Below, in pieces: positions 10,032-24,351 of a stretch of 64,000 nucleotides of DNA. A program made the translations under genes and the position numbers. The stretch is from Deinococcus sp. Leaf326. Its GTDB lineage: Bacteria > Deinococcota > Deinococci > Deinococcales > Deinococcaceae. The DNA lies in contig NZ_LMOM01000021.1 of NCBI RefSeq assembly GCF_001424185.1, positions 232,545-296,544 of the forward strand, given 5' to 3'. A model generated the notes under the pieces. The model was given only the letters and a program-made list of their open reading frames with translations, made no database searches and was not told the origin of the DNA. The stretch's first letter is position 1, and each line of letters opens with the position of its first letter.

Positions 10032-10882
10032 GCGCCGCCGGAGTGGGGGGGCTGGGAGCAGCGGGCGGCGTGAACCTGCGCCCCGGCCTGGGCGAACTTC
10101 TGGCCCTGACCCCCGACTGGCCGATGCTGGTCGCTGCACTTGTGATGGGGGCGCTGTACTTCTGGCGTTTCGCCGCCGCCCGGCGCAGCGAGGCAGGCCG
10201 GGCGCGCTGGCCCGTGTGGAAGGCCGTGCTGTTCGGCCTGGGCACGCTGCTGTGGCTGCTGGTCACGCAGAGCCGCGCCAGCGCCCTGACGGGCCAGAGC
10301 ATGGCGCTGTACATGGGCCGCCTGATGGTGCTTGCCGAGGTGGTGCCGCCCCTGCTGGTGCTGGGGCTGCCGGGCGGCGTGGCCCTGGACCCACGGCGGG
10401 GGCTGGGGCGCGCGCTGGGGCTGCTCCTCGACCCCTGGGTGGCCCTGGCGCTGTGGGCGGCAGTGGTCATCTTCTGGAACGTGCCGGCCGGCTTCAATGC
10501 CAGCGTCGTGAGCAACTCGGCGACGCAGCTTCTGCCCGCGCTGTACCTGCTCAGCAGCCTGCTCGTGTGGGCGGTGGTGCTGCGGCCCCTGCCCGCCGTG
10601 CAGCCGGCCAGTATCGGGTCGCGCGGGTGGTTCGGGCTGCTCGCCGCGCTGCCGATGATGTCGGTCGCGGCCGTGTGGCTCTACTCGCCGCGCGTGCTGT
10701 ATACCCCCTACGTCAATGCCCTGTGCCTGTGGGACCTGACCCCGCTGCAAAACCAGCAGCTCTCGGGCTGGATCATGATGGTGGCGGGCATCCCGGCGAT
10801 GGCACTAGCGTTGGTGCAGCTCATGGCGTGGCTGATCCGGCTGGCCGACGGCGACTCCATGCCCAAGCCGCCCGCCCGCTGA
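10028..10882 (+). CDS. ctaG: Cytochrome c oxidase assembly factor CtaG (caa3 type)
   Basis: The 284-residue protein is almost wholly membrane-embedded, with about seven helices, and carries family features such as SMALYMGRLMVLAEVVPPLL, LLDPWVALALWAAV and the conserved NxP element WNVPAGFN. The caa3_CtaG family is needed for assembly of caa3-type oxidases. The ATG at 10028 overlaps the SCO1 stop by the ATGA arrangement; an in-frame start further up (9953) would run through the SCO1 gene and is rejected. Its position with two copper chaperones supports oxidase assembly. Confidence 0.9.
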
Positions 10883-10961
10883 GAAGCGTTCAGGGCCCGC
10901 GTCTCCCCGGCCCGCTTATGCCGGGGCCGCGCCCGACAGGCCATGCTCTACGCTGGGCTGC

Positions 10962-11417
10962 ATGAAACTCGCCGAGGCCCTCATCGAACGCGCCGACCTG
11001 CAAAAACGCGCCGCGCAGCTTCAGGTCCGTCTCCAGAACAACCTCAAGGTGCAGGAGGGCGAGGTCCCCGCCGAGGACCCCCGCCAACTGCTTCAGGAGT
11101 TCTACGACGTGGCGGCGGCCCTGGAAACGCTGCTGCCGCGTATTCACCGGGCGAATCTGGGGACCACGCTGGCGAACGGGCAGACCCTCACGGACGTCCT
11201 GGTCAGCCGTGATCTGCTTGACCTGCGGCTGAACACCCTGCGTCAGCTGGTCGCCGGCGTGAGCACCTCGCAGGAGCGGTATGCCCGCAGCGAACTGCGG
11301 CTGGTGGCGACCCTGCCCGCCCGCGACCTGCAGGCGCAGGCCGACGCGCTCGCCAAGGCCCGCCGCGAACTCGAAGTCCAGATCCAGCAGGCCAACTGGC
11401 AGACCGAGCTGCCCTGA
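10962..11417 (+). CDS. DIP1984 family protein
   Basis: The 151-residue, mostly helical protein begins MKLAEALIERADLQKR and has the RVNxATxL-like central stretch (IHRANLGTTLANGQTLTDVL) typical of the DIP1984 family, sometimes annotated as septicolysin. Its biochemical role is unknown. There is no signal peptide or membrane segment. TACGCT at 10949-10954 lies seven bases before the ATG, so the message is probably leaderless and the gene monocistronic. Confidence 0.8.
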   Translation: MKLAEALIERADLQKRAAQLQVRLQNNLKVQEGEVPAEDPRQLLQEFYDVAAALETLLPRIHRANLGTTLANGQTLTDVLVSRDLLDLRLNTLRQLVAGVSTSQERYARSELRLVATLPARDLQAQADALAKARRELEVQIQQANWQTELP

Positions 11418-11662
11418 GTGCTCCGGCCTACCCGGCTCTTGACCGCCGGGTACGGCGGACGGCACAGTAGAAGGTGGGCCGGCGCCGCGCGCGCGGGCGG
11501 GGGCCAAAACCCTATTCCTCCGGCGGGGTTCGTCGAGTCGGAGGCTGCGACGCGCGGGGCCGCGTCACCCCCTTTTACCCGGCAGCCCAGCACTTCTCAC
11601 TGCTGACCTGTCACCCCGCACCCCTCACGACCACGGCTCCGACGCGGGCCGGTACCGCGCCC

Positions 11663-11701
11663 CGCCCCGCCTTTCTCCATCCGGAGGAGGCGGGGCGTTT
11701 T
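11663..11701 (+). terminator. Intrinsic terminator between DIP1984 gene and rarA
   Basis: Ten-base perfect stem CGCCCCGCCT / AGGCGGGGCG, 15-base loop, then four T on the + strand. It lies 246 bases past the DIP1984 stop and 56 bases past the end of the convergent rarA gene, so it may serve either. The rest of the 339-base gap (11418-11756) shows no gene I can support. Confidence 0.6.
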
Positions 11702-11756
11702 CCGGGCAGGTCCAGGGTCAGGCGGCGCAGACGACCCCTGCCCTCCCGTATGGATT

Positions 11757-13061
<1,305 letters not shown>

Positions 13062-13249
13062 GCGGACCGCCCCGCGCCGGCCCGGCGCCTCGGCGCAACA
13101 AACGGAAGGCTGTTCACGCGCGCGAGTGTAGCGGCCCACCGCGCTCCGGCGCAGGCACGGCGGGCACACTCGTTCTCAGGTGAACCCGGTCTTGACCATT
13201 CCTGACCCCCAGGTGCGGCGGGGGGGCCGCAGGGCGCACAATAGGCCCG

Positions 13250-13543
13250 ATGACCCACGTGCCCGGCCAGCCCGATCCCGACTTCGCGCACCAGGTGGAG
13301 CTGGCCGGCTTTCCGGCGGGCGTGGCCGTGACTGAGCAGCCGGTGCGCGGCGGCCGGCTCCTGCGCGCCGAGGCAGACGGCCGGGGCCTGGACCTGCTGC
13401 TCACCGACGAGGCGGCCGAGATGTACGGCGAGGGGCCGAGTGTGGCTCTGGCCCTCAAGAGGCTGCGCGACGGAGCCGAGGCGGGGCTGGGAATTCCCGG
13501 CGAGGACGGCCAGTTTCCCCGGACGGTGTTCGTAGGCGACTGA
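13250..13543 (+). CDS. Conserved small protein of unknown function, 97 aa
   Basis: I do not recognise a family. The protein is acidic, soluble and without Cys, with no membrane segment (for example [24 protein letters not shown]). A CACAAT box (13237-13242) lies seven bases before ATG, one mismatch from the leaderless consensus. Codon use fits its neighbours. It stands alone between rarA (divergent) and the DUF885 gene. Confidence 0.65.
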   Translation: MTHVPGQPDPDFAHQVELAGFPAGVAVTEQPVRGGRLLRAEADGRGLDLLLTDEAAEMYGEGPSVALALKRLRDGAEAGLGIPGEDGQFPRTVFVGD

Positions 13544-13609
13544 ACCGGGGGCTGGGGCCTGTCCCGGCTGCAGGGACCCTCCAGCGCCACACACCCTATG
13601 CTCCGGCGC

Positions 13610-14784
<1,175 letters not shown>

Positions 14785-14785
<1 letters not shown>

Positions 14786-14832
14786 AAAAGGGCGGGCGAG
14801 GAGAGACCGACCACGTCCCTCCCTGCCCGCCC
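14785..14832 (-). terminator. Intrinsic terminator of ald
   Basis: On the reverse strand, an eight-base G+C stem (GGGCGGGC / GCCCGCCC at the ends of the interval) is followed by five T. It begins 12 bases after the ald stop. On the forward strand it follows the DUF885 stop directly but lacks a T-run there. Confidence 0.75.
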
Positions 14833-14843
14833 CCTGCCTGTGC

Positions 14844-15953
<1,110 letters not shown>

Positions 15954-16008
15954 GAGCGTGCTCCTTCACGCCGCGCAGGGCTCCTGCGGGCGAGATGTCT
16001 GTCGGTGT

Positions 16009-16103
16009 GGCGCAATGCTAGCAGGGGCAGCTCCCATCAGGATTGCGCCTGGGGCCATGTCTGGACCGATGTCAGCAATAGAATTGCGCCGGCTTGCTAG
16101 AAT
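16009..16103. promoter_or_regulatory. ald / lrp divergent control region with three ATTGCGCC octamers
   Basis: The octamer ATTGCGCC occurs at 16042-16049 and 16083-16090, and inverted (GGCGCAAT) at 16009-16016. Start-to-start spacings are 33 and 41 bases, close to three and four helical turns. The outer copies touch the TAGCAT box of ald (16015-16020) and lie just before the TAGAAT box of lrp (16098-16103). Lrp/AsnC octamers bind such phased half-sites, so these are good candidates for its operator. Confidence 0.6.
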
Positions 16104-16111
16104 GTGGCTCC

Positions 16112-16594
16112 ATGATGCAGCGCCACTCCTCCCCTGATCTGGACGCCACCGACCGCCGCATTCTGGCCATCCTGCAACGCGACGCGCGCATTCCCAACAC
16201 CGAACTCGCCGACGAGATCGGCCTGACTCCCGCGCCCACCCTGCGCCGGGTGCGGCGGCTAGAGGAAGAAGGGGTCATCCACCGCTACGTCGCGCTGCTG
16301 GACCCCAAACTGGTCAACCGCGACCTCATGGTCATGGTGCGCGTGACGCTCGACAAGCAGACCAAACAGGGCTTTGAGGACTTCGCCGAGAAGATGCGCG
16401 CCCGGCCCGAGGTCCTCGAATGCTACCTGTGTCTGGGTGACACCGACTACCTGCTCAAGGTGTGCGTGGCCGATCTCGACGCCTATCAGAACTTTCTGGT
16501 CGAAGTGCTCGCGGCCATTCCGGGCGTGCGCAACACCGACAGCACCATCATCGTCAAGCAGGAGAAATACACGACCAGTCTGCCGCTGGAGTGA
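16112..16594 (+). CDS. Lrp/AsnC family transcriptional regulator
   Basis: The 160-residue protein has an N-terminal helix-turn-helix (LDATDRRILAILQRDARIPNT... LADEIGLTPAPTLRRVRRLEE) and a C-terminal RAM/ligand-binding domain (ECYLCLGDTDYLLKV, VRNTDSTIIVKQEKYTT). Divergent placement from ald makes alanine-responsive control of ald the likely job, as seen for AldR/Lrp-like proteins elsewhere. The start is one of two adjacent ATGs (16112 or 16115), eight or eleven bases after TAGAAT; a TTG at 16094 is rejected because it lies upstream of that box. Confidence 0.93.
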   Translation: MMQRHSSPDLDATDRRILAILQRDARIPNTELADEIGLTPAPTLRRVRRLEEEGVIHRYVALLDPKLVNRDLMVMVRVTLDKQTKQGFEDFAEKMRARPEVLECYLCLGDTDYLLKVCVADLDAYQNFLVEVLAAIPGVRNTDSTIIVKQEKYTTSLPLE

Positions 16595-16674
16595 CCCCCA
16601 CGCGCCCGGGAGCATGGACGTTCTCACAATTTCTCTCCCACGCCCCACATCTGCCGGCGCGTAGGCTGGGGGGC

Positions 16675-17541
16675 ATGTTCAAACGCCTGCCGCTGGTCCT
16701 GATCGGTCTGAGCCTCGCCGCCTGCGCGCCCATGATGCCCGCCGTGACGCGCACCTACACGCTGCAGCCCAACGGAACCCTGGCCGCCACGGCCACGAGT
16801 ACGCCTGCGGTGACCGCCCCCACAGGAACGGATGCCCAGGCGGGTACGGTGGCTCCGGCTACGACTACACCAGCCTCCAGTACGGCCACCTCCACGACGC
16901 CAGCCACGACAACGCCTGCGGCGACCGCGCCGGCCACCACTGCTGCCCCTGCCGCCAGCACCGCCACCATTCCGGGCTTTACGGCCGTGCCCTATCTCAG
17001 CGCCACGCGCGTGACGACCTTCTCGGGCAGTCAGAACGTCACCGACCCGGCCAAGACCTACCGCGCCGTCATGAAGACCGCCAAGGGAGACGTGGTGCTG
17101 GAACTGAACGCCAAGGCCGCGCCGGTGGCCGTGAACAACTTCGTGTTCCTGGCGCTGAACCACTTCTACGACGGCACGCGCTTTCACCGCGTGATCGAGG
17201 GCTTCGTGGCGCAGGGGGGCGATCCGCTCAGCAGCGACCCCGTCCGGCAGGCCCAGTGGGGCACCGGTGGTCCCGGCTACAACTTCGCCGCCGAGGTGAG
17301 CAACGGCCTGCGGTTCGACAGGGCCGGGGTGCTGGGTATGGCGCGCTCCGCCAGCCTCAACTCGCAGGGCAGCCAGTTCTACATCACGCTGGCGCCCGCC
17401 GACTTCCTCAGTGGGCAGTACACCGTATTCGGGCAGGTGCTCTCGGGGCAGGACGTGGTGAACAGCCTGACGCGCACCGAGGGCGCGGGTGCTGGGCAGC
17501 CGGACGTGCTGAACACCGTCGAGATCTACGTCTCGCAGTAA
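16675..17541 (+). CDS. Lipoprotein cyclophilin-type peptidyl-prolyl isomerase
   Basis: The 288-residue product has a lipoprotein signal with lipobox LAAC (Cys17), a Thr/Ala/Pro-rich low-complexity linker (about residues 35-100), and a cyclophilin domain. The domain carries YDGTRFHRVIEGFVAQGGDP, GMARSASLNSQGSQFYIT and the FGQV element. It should catalyse prolyl isomerisation outside the cytoplasmic membrane. TAGGCT (16662-16667) lies seven bases before ATG. The linker is made of reiterated ACN/GCN codons and may vary between strains. Confidence 0.93.
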   Translation: MFKRLPLVLIGLSLAACAPMMPAVTRTYTLQPNGTLAATATSTPAVTAPTGTDAQAGTVAPATTTPASSTATSTTPATTTPAATAPATTAAPAASTATIPGFTAVPYLSATRVTTFSGSQNVTDPAKTYRAVMKTAKGDVVLELNAKAAPVAVNNFVFLALNHFYDGTRFHRVIEGFVAQGGDPLSSDPVRQAQWGTGGPGYNFAAEVSNGLRFDRAGVLGMARSASLNSQGSQFYITLAPADFLSGQYTVFGQVLSGQDVVNSLTRTEGAGAGQPDVLNTVEIYVSQ

Positions 17542-17587
17542 ACCTCAGGCAATGAGGACGGCGGGGAACCGTGCCCTACACTGGGGT

Positions 17588-18277
17588 ATGCGTGTTCCCC
17601 GCCGCCTTCTGTTTCTGGGTTCCGTCGTCGCCGGAGCGGCGCTCTATGTACGTGGGGTCTACCGCTACCGCGACCCCGTGCGCCTGCCGGCCCCTCAGCC
17701 CGGCGCCGTTCTCAGTCCCGCCGACGGCCGGGTACTCCTCGTGCGCCGGATCACGGACGGCCAGGTCAAGGGCTACGGCGCGGTCACGGACCTGCTCGGC
17801 TGGCCGCAGGCTCCGGCAGCGGGCTGGCTGCTGGGCCTGTACGTCGGGCCGCTGGACGTGCAGTACCTCTATCAGCCGGTGGGCGGCGAGGTCGTGCGCG
17901 CGGAATTCGCCGACGGGCTGGCCCTTCAGGGGGGAACGGGAGCCGGCAGCCTGGGCCTGGGGGCCCGCCTGGGCCTCCTGCTGGGCCAGCCCGCCGAGCT
18001 GCCCGCGCTGGGCCGTCCGCGCCTGACCTTCACGCTGCGCGCGCCGGCGGGGGTCGAGAAAGGCACCGAGGTGACGGTCGCCCTGCCCGACCAGGGAGGT
18101 GACGCCGAAACCCTGAACTTCCTGCGCCCCGGCGACCCGGCCCGCGTGGGCAACAAGGCGGCCTATGCCGAGGGCGGGGGGCTGGTGCTCGTCGCGCTGC
18201 CCGAAGGAACGACTCCGCAGGTCAGCGTGGGCGACCACGTGACCGGTGCCGAGACGGTTCTGGCCCGCCTGAGCTGA
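17588..18277 (+). CDS. Phosphatidylserine decarboxylase-like protein lacking the GS(T) site
   Basis: The 229-residue protein has an N-terminal membrane anchor (residues 6-24) and the opening of a phosphatidylserine decarboxylase: YRDPVR, GAVLSPADGRVLLV, LYVGPLDVQYLYQPVGGEVV, then a C-terminal VSVGDHVTGAETVLA hairpin. Where active enzymes have LGST/FGSR, the self-cleavage site that makes the pyruvoyl group, this one reads GGGLVLVALPEG. No Gly-Ser is present there, so decarboxylation is unlikely. Start follows TACACT (17577-17582) by five bases. The assignment rests on motifs recalled from the family. Confidence 0.7.
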   Translation: MRVPRRLLFLGSVVAGAALYVRGVYRYRDPVRLPAPQPGAVLSPADGRVLLVRRITDGQVKGYGAVTDLLGWPQAPAAGWLLGLYVGPLDVQYLYQPVGGEVVRAEFADGLALQGGTGAGSLGLGARLGLLLGQPAELPALGRPRLTFTLRAPAGVEKGTEVTVALPDQGGDAETLNFLRPGDPARVGNKAAYAEGGGLVLVALPEGTTPQVSVGDHVTGAETVLARLS

Positions 18278-18317
18278 TTCACCCCAGCCTATCTGCCCCA
18301 ACAGAGCGGAACTCGGC

Positions 18318-18998
18318 TCAGTCCAGCGTCGGCCCGGCCTGTCCCTCTGGGCGCGTGAAGACCACCACCGCCTCGTCTGTGACTGTCAGCGGCGAGGTAT
18401 CGGGCAGGCTGGCCCGCAGGTTCCCGCCCCCGAGTTCGGCCGCCATATTCAGCAGCGGCGCGTCGGCGGCGGGGTCCAGCGTGCCCCACAGGTGCGCCGC
18501 GCCGCCGTCCGGGGTCGCCTGCCACAGCAGTGCCCCGATAGCCTCGCCGCCCGCGTAGGCCATGAGCAGGGCCGCGCCCTTCATGCCCTCCAGCCGCGCG
18601 CCGAAATGGCTGGCCAGCGCGCCGGCCCACTCGGGCGTGCCGTGCGCTTCGGCCAGGACGCCGGCCCACGTGGCGATCCCGAGGCGCGAGACCTGCTCGA
18701 CCACGATGACCCCCGGCTCCGGCTGCGGCAGGTAGGTGCCGACCCGCACGCCGCCCAGGTCCTCGCCGGGCAGCGCCGTGACCGAGGCGACGAGCGGCGG
18801 TGTGCCGTGCTCGCGCTGCCAGACACCCAGCAGGGACAGCAGAGCCTCGCCGCCTGCCGGCAGATACGCCGCGTTCAGGGCCAGCACGTTCACTCCCGGC
18901 GTGAGCAGCGTCGCCACTCCGCGCAGGTCGCGCCGAAGAAGAGAAAACGGCTCGAAATACTCCAGCAGTTCGGTCAGTTCGGGGGCGAGGTCGGGCAC
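18318..18998 (-). CDS. Conserved protein of unknown function, possible GNAT fold
   Basis: I do not recognise a specific family. The 226-residue soluble protein alternates strands and helices; the C-terminal half (AALLMAYAGGEAIGALLWQA, GGAAHLWGTLDPAADAPLLNMA) resembles acetyltransferase-like sequences but lacks a clear acetyl-CoA loop. Start is GTG at 18998, six bases after TACCCT (19005-19010), a clear leaderless start. It is convergent with the decarboxylase-like gene. Confidence 0.75.
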   Translation of the reverse strand: MPDLAPELTELLEYFEPFSLLRRDLRGVATLLTPGVNVLALNAAYLPAGGEALLSLLGVWQREHGTPPLVASVTALPGEDLGGVRVGTYLPQPEPGVIVVEQVSRLGIATWAGVLAEAHGTPEWAGALASHFGARLEGMKGAALLMAYAGGEAIGALLWQATPDGGAAHLWGTLDPAADAPLLNMAAELGGGNLRASLPDTSPLTVTDEAVVVFTRPEGQAGPTLD

Positions 18999-19034
18999 GG
19001 CCCCAGGGTAGGGCCTGGCCCGCGCCCCCGAGTG

Positions 19035-19075
19035 GGAAAACGCGAAAGGCCCCGTCCCACAGGGGGAGAGGGCCT
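19035..19075 (-). terminator. Probable terminator of the gdh unit
   Basis: On the reverse strand AGGCCC pairs with GGGCCT around a 17-base loop, followed by TTCGCGTTTT. It starts 37 bases after the gdhB stop. The stem is short, so confidence is moderate. Confidence 0.5.
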
Positions 19076-19111
19076 CGCTCGGCGGGACAGGAGATGCCCC
19101 GGTTCAGGAGC

Positions 19112-20440
<1,329 letters not shown>

Positions 20441-20576
20441 GTCTGGCCTCCTTCGGAGGGGTAGGGAAAGTGGGTCATCGGTCCGGAGAGGACCTGGGCT
20501 GTACGTTGCCGGCTCGGCCCTCTCACGCCTGCGGCAGAGTTCCGGGTCGGCAGGAGGGCAGGGGCCGGGGACGCGC

Positions 20577-21821
20577 TTATGGGTACACCCCGCGCATCAC
20601 CGTGGCGCCGTGCAGGCGGTTCAGGGCGATGGCGTAGGCGGCCGTGCGCATTCCGACCTGCCGCGTCCGCATGAACTCGGTCACGCTGTCCACGGCGGCG
20701 TTCACGCGCTGGTCGATGGCCGCCTCGATCTCCTCCTCGGTCCAGAAGAAGTTGCTGGCGTCCTGCACCCATTCGAGATAATTGACGACCAGTCCGCCGA
20801 TGGAGGCGACGAGATCGGGCAGCACGGTCACGCCCTCCTCGGCCAGAAAGCGCTCGGCCTCGGGCAGTACGGCGCGGTTGGTCGCCTCGACGACGTAGCG
20901 TGCGCGCACCGCGTGGGCGTTGCCGGCGTTGATGGTGCCGTAGTCGTAGGCGAGCATCAGAACGTCCACGTCCAGGCCGAGCAGTTCGTCGGGCGTGATG
21001 GCTGTGCCGAAGCCTTCTACGCTGCCGCGCTCCTCGCGCCACGCCGAAAGGGCGTCGAGATCGAGGCCGCCGCTGGCGTAAGCCGCGCCGTGCTGGTCAC
21101 TGACCGCGACCACCAGGGCGCCCTGGTCGGCCAGGGTCTGGGCGGCCTTGCGGCCCACGTCCCCGAAGCCGTACACGGCGGCGCGCGAGCGGTGCAGGGG
21201 CACTCCGTTGTGCTCCAGCACACGCGCGGCGACGAGCGCGGCGCTGCGGCCCCGGGCGTCCTTGCTGCCGTAGCTGCCGCCCAGGATGATCGGCTTGCCG
21301 ACCACCACGCCGCCCTGCGTCTCGCCGGTGTTCTCGGCGTAGGCGTCAAGCACCCAGGCCATGACCTGCTGGTCGGTGCCCACGTCAGGGGCCAGAACGT
21401 CCTCGCCCGGGCCGATCAGTTCGACGAGTTCGGAGGTGTAGCGCCGCGTCAGGCCCTGAAGCTCGTGCGGGCTCAGGAGGTCGGGGTCCACGTCCACGCC
21501 GCCCTTGGCGCCGCCGAGCGGCAGGTCGGCCACCGCCGCCTTGAGGGTCATGATGGCGGCGAGCACCTCGCATTCGTGGGCGCTGACGCCTACCTTGAAG
21601 CGCACCCCGCCCATGCTGGGGCCGCGCGCCGTGCTGTGGACCGTGCGGTAGCCCCGGAACACCTGCACGCGGCCGTCGTCCATGCGCACCGGCAGATTCA
21701 CGCTCACCGTGCGCTTGGGGTATTTGAAGTACGCCAGCGACGCCTCGGTCACTTCGGCATACGGAAGGGCCCCCTGGAGCTGCTCCATGAGTCCCTGCCA
21801 GTTGAGTCCTGCTGCCCTCAT
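20577..21821 (-). CDS. gdhA: Glutamate dehydrogenase paralogue, probable regulatory subunit
   Basis: The 414-residue protein is clearly homologous to its neighbour GdhB. However, the substrate-binding Lys of the GPxKGG motif is Met70 ([10 protein letters not shown]), and the active-site loop reads [10 protein letters not shown] instead of DIPAPD. The GGAKGG Lys (K106) remains, and the Rossmann motif is [10 protein letters not shown]. Known case: Thermus GdhA is a non-catalytic regulatory subunit of GdhB, so a regulatory role is inferred here. The start at 21821 is fixed by AAGGAG eight bases upstream; an in-frame extension to 21926 has no family support. Confidence 0.93.
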   Translation of the reverse strand: MRAAGLNWQGLMEQLQGALPYAEVTEASLAYFKYPKRTVSVNLPVRMDDGRVQVFRGYRTVHSTARGPSMGGVRFKVGVSAHECEVLAAIMTLKAAVADLPLGGAKGGVDVDPDLLSPHELQGLTRRYTSELVELIGPGEDVLAPDVGTDQQVMAWVLDAYAENTGETQGGVVVGKPIILGGSYGSKDARGRSAALVAARVLEHNGVPLHRSRAAVYGFGDVGRKAAQTLADQGALVVAVSDQHGAAYASGGLDLDALSAWREERGSVEGFGTAITPDELLGLDVDVLMLAYDYGTINAGNAHAVRARYVVEATNRAVLPEAERFLAEEGVTVLPDLVASIGGLVVNYLEWVQDASNFFWTEEEIEAAIDQRVNAAVDSVTEFMRTRQVGMRTAAYAIALNRLHGATVMRGVYP

Positions 21822-21939
21822 CCGTTCTTCTCCTTGAGACGTGCGAAAACCTTGATGCGCCGAGCATACACGCATAGACAACTGCGGGCCGCCGCCGGGT
21901 CCCGGACGTCTACGCGGCCGGGACACCTCTGGCCTGGGG

Positions 21940-22950
21940 TCAGTACGCCATGACCTTCCGGATGGCCCGCGCCACCCGTACGGCGCTCGGGCGGTACACG
22001 TCCTCGATGGCCGTGAAGGGCGGGTACGGCGCGTCGTAGCCGGTCACGCGTACGATGGGCGCGCGCAGGAACTCGATGGCTTCCTCGGCGATGGTCGCGC
22101 TGATCTCGCTGTGGAATCCCCCGGTGCGCGGGGCCTCGGTCACGACGACCACGCGGCCGGTCTTCTCGACACTTTCGAGCACGGTGTCGGTGTCCATCGG
22201 GACCAGGGTGCGCAGGTCGATGACCTCCACCCCGATGCCCGCCGCTCCCGCCGCCTCGGCCGCGCGGGTGGCGACCTCGACCATGCCGCCGTAGCACACC
22301 ACCGTCACGTCGTCGCCGCGCGTGACGTGGCGGGCCTTGCCCAGGGGCACCGTCACGTAGTCGGTCGGCACCTCCTCCTTCACCGAGCGGTACAGCTTGA
22401 TCGCCTCGAAAAAGAACACCGGGTCGGGGTCCGCGATGGCCGAGAGCAGCAGCCCGCGCGCGTCGGCCGGGGTGCTCGGAATGACCACCTTGACGCCCGG
22501 CGTGTGCGCCAGGATCGCCTCGGGGCTGTCGGCGTGCTGCTCGGGCGTGTGGACCCCACCTCCGTAGGGCGCGCGGATGACCATCGGCAGGTGATAGCGG
22601 CTGCGCGTGCGGTGCCGGAACCGCCCCAGGTGCGAGAGGATCTGGTCGAGCGCCGGGTACAGGAACCCCGCGAACTGGATTTCCGCCACCGGTTTCAGGC
22701 CCGCCAGCCCCATGCCGATGCCCATGCCCACGATGCCGGCCTCGGCCAGCGGGGTGTCGAAGACCCGGTCCACGCCGTACTTGGCCTGGAGGCCGTCGGT
22801 CGCGCGGAACACGCCGCCCATCACGCCCACGTCCTCGCCAAAGATGTGCACGTCGGGGTCGCGGGCCAGGGCCATGTCCAGCGCGTCGTTGATGGCCGCG
22901 ACCATCGTCAGGGTGCGGGTCGCGGATTCGGGAGTCACCGGAGCGCTCAC
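21940..22950 (-). CDS. bkdB: Branched-chain 2-oxoacid dehydrogenase E1 beta subunit
   Basis: The 336-residue protein matches the E1 beta (transketolase pyrimidine-binding plus C-terminal) chain: [32 protein letters not shown], and [15 protein letters not shown]. The acetoin/2-oxoisovalerate type element [12 protein letters not shown] follows. With E1 alpha it decarboxylates keto acids from Val, Leu and Ile. It overlaps E1 alpha by four bases. Genes for E2 and E3 do not follow; the next reverse gene is gdhA. The substrate could also be pyruvate, but HxxExxD-type features and the neighbourhood favour branched-chain acids. Confidence 0.9.
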   Translation of the reverse strand: MSAPVTPESATRTLTMVAAINDALDMALARDPDVHIFGEDVGVMGGVFRATDGLQAKYGVDRVFDTPLAEAGIVGMGIGMGLAGLKPVAEIQFAGFLYPALDQILSHLGRFRHRTRSRYHLPMVIRAPYGGGVHTPEQHADSPEAILAHTPGVKVVIPSTPADARGLLLSAIADPDPVFFFEAIKLYRSVKEEVPTDYVTVPLGKARHVTRGDDVTVVCYGGMVEVATRAAEAAGAAGIGVEVIDLRTLVPMDTDTVLESVEKTGRVVVVTEAPRTGGFHSEISATIAEEAIEFLRAPIVRVTGYDAPYPPFTAIEDVYRPSAVRVARAIRKVMAY

Positions 22951-24077
22951 GCCTCCACCTCCGCGAGCAGTTCCTCGCGCTGGCGCCGGAGTTGCGGCGT
23001 CGGCTCGGCGAACACGTGGTCCAGAATCTCGGCAGGCGTGGGGTCGGGGTAGGTGTCGGCCTCCTGCAGCGCAGCCTCGAACTCGGCGGCGACCTCGGCC
23101 AGCAGCGCGGCGTCGCTCTCCTCGTTCAGCACGCCGGTGCGCAGCAGGTGGGCGCGCAGGCGGGTCACGGGGTCCTTTTCACGCCAGGGCGCGCTCTCTT
23201 CCTCAGTGCGGTAGCGGCTGGGGTCGTCGGCGACGGTGTGCGGCTTGACGCGGTAGGTCACGGTCTCGATCAGGGTCGGGCCGCCGCCGTTCCGGGCGCG
23301 TTCGACCGCCTGCGCGGTCACGTGCCACGTCGCCAGTACGTCGTTGCCGTCCACGCGCACGCCGGGCAGGCCGTAGCCCGCGGCGCGGCGCGACAGGTCT
23401 ACGGCGCGCGTCTGGCTGCGGGTCGGCACGCTGATGGCCCACCCGTTGTTCTGGAGGATGAACACGCACGGGGCGTCGAGCGCGCCCGCGAAATTCAGCG
23501 CCTCGTGAAAGTCGCCCTCGCTGCTGCCCCCGTCCCCGATGTAGGCCAGCGCCACGTTGCGGGTGCCCTTGCGTTTTTCGGCGAGGGCGGCGCCCACCGC
23601 CTGCGGGTACTGGGTGGCGATAGGAATGTAGAAGGGCAGCACCTTGAGGTTTTCAGGCATGGCCCAGCCGTGCGGGCTCGTGCGCCAGTAGGCCAGCGTG
23701 CGGGCGATAGGCAGCCCCAGCGTCAGGGCCGCGCCCGTGTCGCGGTAGGTTGGAAAGAGCCAGTCGTCCGCCGTCAGGGCGGCGGCGGTGCCGACCTGGC
23801 TGGCCTCCATCCCGCCGAAGGGCGGAAAGACGCCCAGACGGCCCTGGCGGTAGAGCACCCAGCCGCGCTCGTCGAAGTGCCGAGCGCGGCGCATCTGGTG
23901 GTACAGCCGCAGCTGCGTGTCGGCGTCGGGCATCAGGTCGGGGCGCACGACCTCGCCGTCCGGGGCGAGAATCTGAAAGAGGCCGGCGGCCTGACCCGCG
24001 TCGTAGGCGGCTTCGGAGGCGGCGGCGCCTTCGGCCGAGAGGCCCGCCTGGGGCAGAGAATCGGAAGACAGTGTCAT
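22947..24077 (-). CDS. bkdA: Branched-chain 2-oxoacid dehydrogenase E1 alpha subunit
   Basis: The 376-residue protein carries the thiamine-diphosphate motif [18 protein letters not shown] ending in NN about 30 residues later, plus [14 protein letters not shown] and the phosphorylation-loop region [15 protein letters not shown]. It pairs with the downstream E1 beta. AGGAGG lies four bases before ATG. The 274-base region upstream holds no gene and separates it from a divergent secreted protein; a TAGGCT box at 24292-24297 is a possible -10, which would give a leader of about 200 bases. Confidence 0.93.
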   Translation of the reverse strand: MTLSSDSLPQAGLSAEGAAASEAAYDAGQAAGLFQILAPDGEVVRPDLMPDADTQLRLYHQMRRARHFDERGWVLYRQGRLGVFPPFGGMEASQVGTAAALTADDWLFPTYRDTGAALTLGLPIARTLAYWRTSPHGWAMPENLKVLPFYIPIATQYPQAVGAALAEKRKGTRNVALAYIGDGGSSEGDFHEALNFAGALDAPCVFILQNNGWAISVPTRSQTRAVDLSRRAAGYGLPGVRVDGNDVLATWHVTAQAVERARNGGGPTLIETVTYRVKPHTVADDPSRYRTEEESAPWREKDPVTRLRAHLLRTGVLNEESDAALLAEVAAEFEAALQEADTYPDPTPAEILDHVFAEPTPQLRRQREELLAEVEA

Positions 24078-24351
24078 GGACCCTCCTGGGGTACACGGAG
24101 TGGAGCGGGAAAAAAGGAGCGGGGCCGGTGTTCAGGTCTCAGGGCGCGCGACGCTGGTTCAGGAGCCTGTCTGCGCCCTCTGCTCGGGGCAGATGATGGG
24201 CATGACGGGGCAGGGCAGGGGCAGGCATGGGCACGGCGCTCCGGGGTCGGTCGGCCACTGCGTGCGGCCACCGGGATGACTAGGTGACCTCAGCCTAGCA
24301 GATGCCGCGCAGATGCCCGGCCCACCGCTGGGGGCCGCGTACACTGGCGAC

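Noticed and set aside
16755..16990. Thr/Ala/Pro codon reiteration considered as a repeat array or CRISPR-like element
   Set aside because: It is the low-complexity linker of the lipoprotein isomerase; no regular repeat-spacer pattern exists.
24280..24298. CTAGG...CCTAG inverted repeat in the bkdA upstream region
   Set aside because: Five-base arms only, inner bases not symmetric, and the position relative to any promoter is unclear.
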